Origin: Synergistaceae bacterium
GTDB taxonomy: Bacteria > Synergistota > Synergistia > Synergistales > Aminobacteriaceae
DNA length: 11,777 bases
NCBI GenBank assembly: GCA_017475805.1
Contig: JAFVEW010000316.1
Span: forward strand, 1-11,777
Reading direction: 5' to 3'
Under the pieces are notes generated by a model. That model did not search any database and had not been told where the DNA came from. It saw only the letters and a program-made list of their open reading frames with translations. This document shows, piece by piece, positions 7,584 through 11,777 of this stretch (the stretch's first letter is position 1; every line of letters begins with the position of its first letter). A program made the position numbers and the translations under genes.

Positions 7584-7600
7584 ATTTCAGAAATTTTCAT

Positions 7601-7607
7601 GAGGGGG
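7601..7607 (+). promoter_or_regulatory. Ribosome-binding site that decides the leuC start
   Basis: GAGGGGG is the only Shine-Dalgarno-like sequence near leuC. It overlaps the first in-frame ATG (7599), so that ATG cannot be served by it. The next in-frame ATGs are at 7620, 7626 and 7632, with 7620 being 12 bases downstream. Confidence 0.6.
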
Positions 7608-7619
7608 AATAAAATTAAG

Positions 7620-8882
7620 ATGTCGATGACAATGACTCAAAAAATCCTCGCGGCTCACGCAGGGCTTAAAGAAGTTCACGCGGGACAGTTAATTCAAGCA
7701 AAATTAGATTTAACGCTTGGCAATGATATTACCGCGCCCGTAGCTATTAACGAATTTGAAGCGGCCAATTTCGATAAAATTTTTGATAAAGATAAAGTTG
7801 TATTCGTTATGGATCACTTCACGCCTAACAAAGATATTAAATCAGCTACGCAGTGCAAACAGTGCAGGACTTTTGCAAAAAGATTTAATCTCACTAATTT
7901 TTTTGACGTCGGCACAATGGGAATAGAACATGCGTTGCTGCCTGAAAAGGGGCTCGTCGCTCCGGGCGAAGCTATAATCGGTGCAGACTCTCACACTTGC
8001 ACTTACGGAGCTGTAAATGCTTTCTCAACGGGCGTAGGCTCTACTGACTTGGGCGCGGCTATGGCTGTCGGCTATACTTGGTTCAAAGTCCCTGCGGCCA
8101 TAAAAGTTAATATCATCGGCAAGAAAAAAGATTTTGTTTCAGGGAAAGACGTGATTTTATACTTAATTGGCAAAATCGGAGTCGACGGAGCGTTATATAA
8201 ATCTCTTGAATTTTCAGGCGAAGGCTTAAAAGAACTTTCAATGTCCGACAGATTAACTATTGCTAATATGGCTATTGAAGCAGGCGGCAAAAATGGAATT
8301 TTCCGTGTCGATGACATCACGCGGGAATATCTCAAAGGCCGCGTAACCCGTGAATGGAAAGCCTACGACCCTGATCCCGATGCAGAATATGAAAGCGTTG
8401 TTGAATTAAATCTCGACGAAATCGACTGCACTGTTTCTTGGCCTCATTTACCTGAAAACGCTAAGCCCGCAACTGAAGGCAAAGATATAAAAATTGATCA
8501 AATTGTAATAGGTTCATGCACTAACGGAAGAATAGAAGACTTGAAAGCCGCCGCTGAAATCTTAAAAGGCAGGCATTTAGCTGACGGTGTTCGCGGGATT
8601 ATTATTCCGGCCACTCAAAGCGTTTATCGTGAAGCTATTAAGCTCGGCTATATTGAAATTTTCCTTGACGCCGGCTGCATTGTTTCTACGCCGACTTGCG
8701 GGCCTTGCTTAGGCGGTCATATGGGGGTTTTAGCTAAAGGCGAACGCTGTGTTTCTACCACTAATAGAAATTTTGTCGGCAGAATGGGACACACTGAAAG
8801 CGAAGTTTATTTAGCATCTCCTGCTGTAGCTGCTGCTTCAGGAATTGCCGGACACATTGCTCACCCTAAGGAGGTTTTATAA
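7620..8882 (+). CDS. leuC: 3-isopropylmalate dehydratase large subunit
   Basis: LeuC with LeuD forms isopropylmalate isomerase, which converts 2- to 3-isopropylmalate in leucine synthesis using a [4Fe-4S] cluster. From this start the protein is 420 residues, the length of the archaeal/clostridial-type LeuC-homoaconitase subfamily, not the roughly 466 of E. coli LeuC. The cluster ligands are Cys300 (IGSCTNGR), Cys360 and Cys363 (TCGPCLGG). [23 protein letters not shown] (121-143) is the aconitase-family substrate/cluster loop, and [10 protein letters not shown] is at 382-391. The ATG at 7599 would add seven residues, but the ribosome site overlaps it, and the MTMTQKILA opening fits the family. 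The substrate could also be a related 2-alkylmalate; sequence alone does not separate LeuCD from close homologues. leuD follows immediately after the stop. Confidence 0.93.
   Translation: MSMTMTQKILAAHAGLKEVHAGQLIQAKLDLTLGNDITAPVAINEFEAANFDKIFDKDKVVFVMDHFTPNKDIKSATQCKQCRTFAKRFNLTNFFDVGTMGIEHALLPEKGLVAPGEAIIGADSHTCTYGAVNAFSTGVGSTDLGAAMAVGYTWFKVPAAIKVNIIGKKKDFVSGKDVILYLIGKIGVDGALYKSLEFSGEGLKELSMSDRLTIANMAIEAGGKNGIFRVDDITREYLKGRVTREWKAYDPDPDAEYESVVELNLDEIDCTVSWPHLPENAKPATEGKDIKIDQIVIGSCTNGRIEDLKAAAEILKGRHLADGVRGIIIPATQSVYREAIKLGYIEIFLDAGCIVSTPTCGPCLGGHMGVLAKGERCVSTTNRNFVGRMGHTESEVYLASPAVAAASGIAGHIAHPKEVL
8868..8874 (+). promoter_or_regulatory. Strong leuD ribosome-binding site inside leuC
   Basis: AAGGAGG lies within the last codons of leuC, 8 bases before the leuD ATG. 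It is the closest match to the consensus Shine-Dalgarno sequence in the window and suggests efficient, coupled synthesis of the small subunit. Confidence 0.85.
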
Positions 8883-9365
8883 ATGAAAGCTCACAAATAT
8901 GGCGACCACGTTGACACAGACGTTATAATCCCTGCGCGTTATCTTGCAAGCCAGGACGCAAAAGAATTAGCTTCTCACTGTATGGAAGATATAGACAAAG
9001 ATTTTCACGCTAAAGTCAAAGAAGGCGATATTATCGTAGCTGGATTAAATTTCGGCTGCGGCTCTTCGCGCGAACATGCTCCAGTAGCTATTAAGGCATC
9101 AGGAATTTCGTGCGTCATTGCAAAAAGTTTCGCAAGAATTTTTTACCGCAACGCAATTAACATCGGTCTTGCTATTCTTGAATGTCCCGAAGCTGCAAGT
9201 GATATTGATGATAACGATGAAGTTAAAATCAATTTCGATACCGGCGTAATTACTAACGAAACAAAAAATAAAACTTATCAAGCTGAGCCTTTCCCGGAAT
9301 TTATTAAAAACATGATTAAAGACGGCGGCTTAATTGCCTCGCTTAAAAAAACGGTTAAGATTTAA
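8883..9365 (+). CDS. leuD: 3-isopropylmalate dehydratase small subunit
   Basis: The 160-residue swivel-domain subunit that completes the isomerase active site. Family elements visible are [19 protein letters not shown] (7-25), where the loop after YL contributes to substrate choice, and the [14 protein letters not shown] block (54-67), which carries the Ser and Arg residues used in catalysis and carboxylate binding, followed by [25 protein letters not shown]. The length matches stand-alone small subunits of the short (about 160-residue) type that pair with 420-residue LeuC. Its ATG directly abuts the leuC stop codon. No leuA or leuB is found nearby. A hairpin terminator follows within 50 bases. 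Confidence 0.95.
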   Translation: MKAHKYGDHVDTDVIIPARYLASQDAKELASHCMEDIDKDFHAKVKEGDIIVAGLNFGCGSSREHAPVAIKASGISCVIAKSFARIFYRNAINIGLAILECPEAASDIDDNDEVKINFDTGVITNETKNKTYQAEPFPEFIKNMIKDGGLIASLKKTVKI

Positions 9366-9371
9366 GAGTGT

Positions 9372-9414
9372 GAAGAGTGAGGAATGAAAAACAAAATCTC
9401 ATTTCTCACTTTTT
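9372..9414 (+). terminator. Intrinsic terminator of leuCD
   Basis: Arms 9376-9387 (AGTGAGGAATGA) and 9399-9410 (TCATTTCTCACT) form 12 pairs, one of them G-U, around an 11-base loop. Four further A-T/G-T pairs extend it into the following T run, TTTTGTATTT. The left arm is made of period-7 purine units (GAAGAGT, GAGGAAT), relating it to the heptamer arrays elsewhere. On the minus strand the hairpin is not followed by Ts, so it probably does not stop the opposing MATE transcript efficiently. Confidence 0.75.
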
Positions 9415-9447
9415 GTATTTGTCTAAGCTCTCATTCAGTAAACGAGA

Positions 9448-10869
9448 TTAGCACAGTTTGGCTACATGACCTGAGTTTAATTCTTTGTATATCATTACGA
9501 TTACACAAATTGAGATCAAGAAAGTTAGAACATCGCTCGCGGGCATTGACCATAAAACACCTTCAAGTCCCATAAACATCGGCATTATTATTGTTAAACC
9601 TGCGCCAAAAATTATTTCGCGTACCATTGAAAGACTTGCTGAAATATAGGGTCTTCCCATCGCTTGGATAAAGATAAACGCCGCTTTGTTCACGCAAGCT
9701 AAAATTATCATACAAAGATAAATTCTGAAACATCTAACGGTGAAATTTGCATAGTGAACGCTCTCGCCTGAAGCTCCAAATAATTCTGCAATATAAGCAG
9801 GGAAAAACTCAACTATTATAAAAGCAACGCAGCCGATTATAAATTCGCAAGTTAATAGCAATGTGAAAAGATTTTTAACCCGGTCAGGACGCTGTGCACC
9901 GACATTAAAGCCAACTATAGGTGTGCAGCTTGCTGAAAGACCTACAACGATTGAAATTACAATCTGAAAAAATTTCATGACTATGCCGACGACGGCCATA
10001 GGAATTTGAGAAAATTCAGGCTGTCCGAAAATTTTATCTAATGCTCCATATTTTTGAATCATGATATTAACGGACGCAACGCTGATAACAAGCGAAATTT
10101 GTGATAAAAAACTACACATACCTAAAGGCAAATATCGTTTCATTAACTTTGGATTATACGAAAGATTTTCACGGGTAAAATTAACGGCTTTCATTTTTTT
10201 AGAGATATATAAAAGCGACATGAACGCTGTGAAAATTTGTCCCATTATCGTGGCAAGTGCCGCGCCCATCATTCCCCAACGAAATACAAAAATAAAAATC
10301 GGATCAAAAATTATATTTATTCCTGCTCCCATTAAAGTTGAAAACATTACATAATTTGGGCTTCCGTCGGCTGAAATTATCGGGTTCATTGCCTGTCCAA
10401 AAACATAAAACGGAATGCCGGGAATTATAAATGTAAAATACTCGACAGCAAGTCTAAAAGTTTCGTCATTGACACGGCCTCCGAAGAAAGTCAAAAGTTC
10501 TTCACGGAAAATATAATACAAAACCGCGATTATAATTCCAACTGTTGAAGATAAAAGAGCCGCGCTTCCGACTGCATCACCGGCGCGTTTTGTTTCACGA
10601 GCTCCAAGCGACATGCTTACGAATGCGCAAACACCGTCACCGATTAAAAGCGTAAAAGCTAAGGCTATAACTGTCATCGGAAATACAACATTATTAGCCG
10701 CATTGCCGTGAGAACCTAAATAATCAGCATTAGCTATAAAAATTTGATCTACAATATTATAGAGAGCCGCGACTAAAAGCGACACTATCAGAGGCACAGC
10801 ATAACGCACCATTAATTTACCTACAGGGTCATTCACTAAAAACATATTTGCGTTTTCGTTGTTGTTCAA
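9448..10869 (-). CDS. MATE-family multidrug/cation efflux pump (MepA-like)
   Basis: A 473-residue polytopic inner-membrane protein with about twelve hydrophobic segments in two related halves, the usual MATE architecture and length. Family features include VAALYNIVDQIFIA (33-46) with the conserved Asp41 in the first half, the cytoplasmic loop SMSLGARETKRAGDAVG (85-101), and in the second half the matching loop GFNVGAQRPDRVKN. These resemble the MepA/DinF-type branch, which exports drugs or metabolites using a Na+ or H+ gradient; the substrate cannot be read. The start is taken as TTG at 10867-10869 because AAGGAG (plus-strand 10879-10884) lies 9 bases before it; the next in-frame ATG, eight codons later, is too far from it. 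The gene converges on leuD. Its upstream leader contains an intrinsic terminator, suggesting regulated readthrough. Confidence 0.93.
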   Translation of the reverse strand: MNNNENANMFLVNDPVGKLMVRYAVPLIVSLLVAALYNIVDQIFIANADYLGSHGNAANNVVFPMTVIALAFTLLIGDGVCAFVSMSLGARETKRAGDAVGSAALLSSTVGIIIAVLYYIFREELLTFFGGRVNDETFRLAVEYFTFIIPGIPFYVFGQAMNPIISADGSPNYVMFSTLMGAGINIIFDPIFIFVFRWGMMGAALATIMGQIFTAFMSLLYISKKMKAVNFTRENLSYNPKLMKRYLPLGMCSFLSQISLVISVASVNIMIQKYGALDKIFGQPEFSQIPMAVVGIVMKFFQIVISIVVGLSASCTPIVGFNVGAQRPDRVKNLFTLLLTCEFIIGCVAFIIVEFFPAYIAELFGASGESVHYANFTVRCFRIYLCMIILACVNKAAFIFIQAMGRPYISASLSMVREIIFGAGLTIIMPMFMGLEGVLWSMPASDVLTFLISICVIVMIYKELNSGHVAKLC

Positions 10870-10940
10870 AATTCAAAACTCCTTAAAAAAATTTTGAGCA
10901 TAAAAAAAATGCGCCGGTCCTTTTGCTCGGACTTACGCAT
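10866..10940 (-). other. Possible 24-codon leader ORF overlapping the MATE start
   Basis: An ATG inside the 5' arm of the terminator hairpin opens a frame encoding a basic-then-hydrophobic peptide (MRKSEQKDRRIFFMLKIF..., 24 residues). Its TGA stop overlaps the TTG start of the MATE gene by two bases (TTGA). Upstream there is only a weak purine run (CAGAGA) with no spacing, so initiation there is doubtful. A frame this short can occur by chance. It is listed because both its position and its stop overlap would suit translational coupling or attenuation. Confidence 0.22.
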
Positions 10941-10961
10941 TCTCTGCTGCTCAGCTAATAA
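10870..10961 (-). promoter_or_regulatory. Candidate attenuator leader of the MATE gene
   Basis: Between the -10 candidate and the TTG start, the minus-strand leader carries an intrinsic terminator, an enclosing 6-base inverted repeat (TGAGCA at 10948-10953, TGCTCA at 10895-10900, both read on the minus strand), and the ribosome site AAGGAG. The downstream TGCTC could alternatively pair with GAGCA in the hairpin loop. Only 32 bases lie between the T-tract and the start codon, so no promoter fits after the terminator. I could not match this leader to any riboswitch class I know. Confidence 0.45.
10902..10941 (-). terminator. Intrinsic terminator between the secreted-protein gene and the MATE gene
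   Basis: On the minus strand, AATGCGT pairs with GCGCATT (7 pairs including U-G), then a 2x2 internal mismatch, then GTCC pairs with GGAC around an 8-base loop (GAGCAAAA). Eight Ts follow at once. It lies about 59 bases past the stop of the upstream gene. It may end that operon, act as an attenuator for the pump gene, or both. Confidence 0.8.
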
Positions 10962-10970
10962 ATTATAACA
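10962..10970 (-). promoter_or_regulatory. Extended -10 promoter candidate for the MATE gene
   Basis: On the minus strand this reads TGTTATAAT, a perfect extended -10 (TGnTATAAT). No TTGACA-like -35 lies 16-19 bases upstream, which extended -10 promoters can tolerate. The predicted transcript would start near 10955, upstream of the terminator hairpin. Confidence 0.5.
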
Positions 10971-10999
10971 CGTTTATATCACAGGTTCTGTTGACTTTT

Positions 11000-11677
11000 T
11001 TAATCTCGGCCTGCATTAGTTACCCAATCCGTAGTCATTGAAATAATTACCCAAGAATTTTTAACGGGCTTGACGACAGCTGCGAACATTCCCGGACGTG
11101 ACGTAATGTTTTTTGAGTCGTAAATATCTCCGGCAAACATTAAATTTTCACCTCGTTTAGTAACGCCCTGAACGTCGGCAAAATATACCGTGTCGTTGCC
11201 GGGTTCACTGAAACTCGAGTCATCAAAATGAAATAATTTGCCGTCAAATGAAAAAACAACGCTCGGATTTTCTTCAATAATGTTGCTTAAATCTTTGTTG
11301 CTGATGTCAATATTAAAATATTTTTTCACAGTATCGAAAACTATTTTTTTATCAATAGTTAATGAACCTGACTCACATTCCGGGTCTCGGCATTGCTTAA
11401 GATTTTTCTTATTATTAATTAAATTGTGAACAATTCCGAAGCGGATTAACTCTGGCAAGTTTGCCGGGTGTCCTAAATGAAGTGCAGGCTCTTCATATTC
11501 GCTTAAATTATCATCATCGGGGTCGGCGTTCTCTAAATCAAAATTAAAAAGTCCTGCTTCTGTGAATGCGCTGATAAAAGAACTCGTGAGTTTTTTCTCG
11601 CTTGAAGTTAATGCAAAGGCATTGCTGCAAAGAATTAAAATTAAAAATATTGTTGCCGCAAAAAATAATTTTTTCAT
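11000..11677 (-). CDS. Secreted protein of unknown function
   Basis: I do not recognise this 225-residue protein. It has a clear signal peptide: MKK, a hydrophobic core (residues 4-16), and a probable signal peptidase I site after A20-F21-A22. Cys17 lacks a proper lipobox, so it is probably not a lipoprotein. The mature part is acidic near 45-65 (with a DPDDDN run), has a Cys pair (C96, C101 in CRDPEC) that could form a small disulfide loop, and a C-terminal beta-rich half containing SFDGKLFHFDD, VYFADVQGVTKRGENLMFAGDIYD and a final NSWVIISMTTDW strand. No catalytic motif is apparent. The start ATG follows AAAGGAG (11690-11696 on the plus strand) by 12 bases. It lies 20 bases after the stop of the upstream gene, so the two are probably co-transcribed, and a terminator hairpin follows. 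Confidence 0.85.
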   Translation of the reverse strand: MKKLFFAATIFLILILCSNAFALTSSEKKLTSSFISAFTEAGLFNFDLENADPDDDNLSEYEEPALHLGHPANLPELIRFGIVHNLINNKKNLKQCRDPECESGSLTIDKKIVFDTVKKYFNIDISNKDLSNIIEENPSVVFSFDGKLFHFDDSSFSEPGNDTVYFADVQGVTKRGENLMFAGDIYDSKNITSRPGMFAAVVKPVKNSWVIISMTTDWVTNAGRD

Positions 11678-11697
11678 GATTTAACATAGCTCCTTTT

Positions 11698-11777
11698 TTA
11701 ATGTTCTTCGATTAACCACTGCATACTGCTGATTTTATTATCATCGATGTTAAAATACATAACCTCGCCTGAAGGTG
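11698..11777 (-). CDS. 3' end of an unidentified gene, possibly NTF2/SnoaL-like
   Basis: The last 25 codons and TAA stop of a frame entering from the window edge. The visible tail reads PSGEVMYFNIDDNKISSMQW and ends LIEEH. The pattern of a strand, a turn with D-D-N-K, and a final strand with an aromatic residue resembles the C-terminal strands of NTF2/SnoaL-like proteins (the DGKIxxxxxW type), but 25 residues are too few for a firm assignment. It sits 20 bases upstream of the secreted-protein gene on the same strand. Confidence 0.6.
   Translation of the reverse strand, partial: PSGEVMYFNIDDNKISSMQWLIEEH

Noticed and set aside
7540..7598. T-box or leucine leader-peptide attenuator before leuC
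   Set aside because: The spacer is only 59 bases, has no T-box consensus, no run of Leu codons and no convincing hairpin before the T6 run.
7599..7619. Upstream ATG for leuC adding seven residues
   Set aside because: The only Shine-Dalgarno-like sequence overlaps this ATG, so it cannot direct initiation there, and the extra residues are not family-like.
9384..9575. Plus-strand open frame overlapping the leuD terminator and the MATE 3' end
   Set aside because: It begins inside the terminator hairpin and runs antisense to conserved MATE coding sequence, with no ribosome site.

Overview
This window holds a bacterial, AT-rich, tightly packed stretch of ordinary core metabolism plus a few oddities. 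Spacers are short (3 to 130 bases), Shine-Dalgarno sites are common and several genes overlap or nearly touch. The mix suggests an anaerobic bacterium: a standalone LUD protein, a short 420-residue LeuC with a 160-residue LeuD, a ClpP-class NfeD protease and a MepA-like MATE pump. Synergistota or a deep Firmicutes lineage would fit, but no 16S or ribosomal marker is present, so this is only a guess. No rRNA, tRNA, CRISPR array, insertion sequence or phage gene was seen, and no gene-free stretch exceeds 130 bases.

Plus strand, 72-9365: LUD-domain protein, a HicB-like domain protein, an asparaginase-fold protein lacking the usual catalytic residues, Der GTPase, NfeD-type membrane serine protease, phosphomannomutase/phosphoglucomutase, TrmB, RsmD, LeuC and LeuD. 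From about 1076 to 7539 the genes run head to tail and are probably co-transcribed. Der, TrmB and RsmD form a ribosome/tRNA maturation theme, NfeD and the hexose-phosphate mutase an envelope/sugar theme, and leuCD encodes both subunits of isopropylmalate isomerase. leuCD ends at a good hairpin terminator (9372-9414).

Minus strand, 11777-9448: the 3' end of an unidentified gene (possibly NTF2/SnoaL-like), a secreted protein of unknown function, and a MATE efflux pump. Between the last two lies the most interesting non-coding element. An extended -10 promoter candidate (10962-10970) precedes a strong intrinsic terminator (10902-10941), and only 32 bases separate the T-tract from the TTG start of the pump gene. 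Transcription of the pump must therefore pass the terminator, as expected for attenuation or a riboswitch. A 24-codon open frame begins inside the hairpin and its stop overlaps the pump start.

Four spacers contain purine- or pyrimidine-rich tandem heptamers (725-752, 6106-6126, 7544-7564, 9372-9385). Two of these lie just upstream of start codons and carry Shine-Dalgarno-like cores, and one forms an arm of the leuD terminator. This recurring period-7 spacer element and the pump leader are the best candidates for something undescribed.
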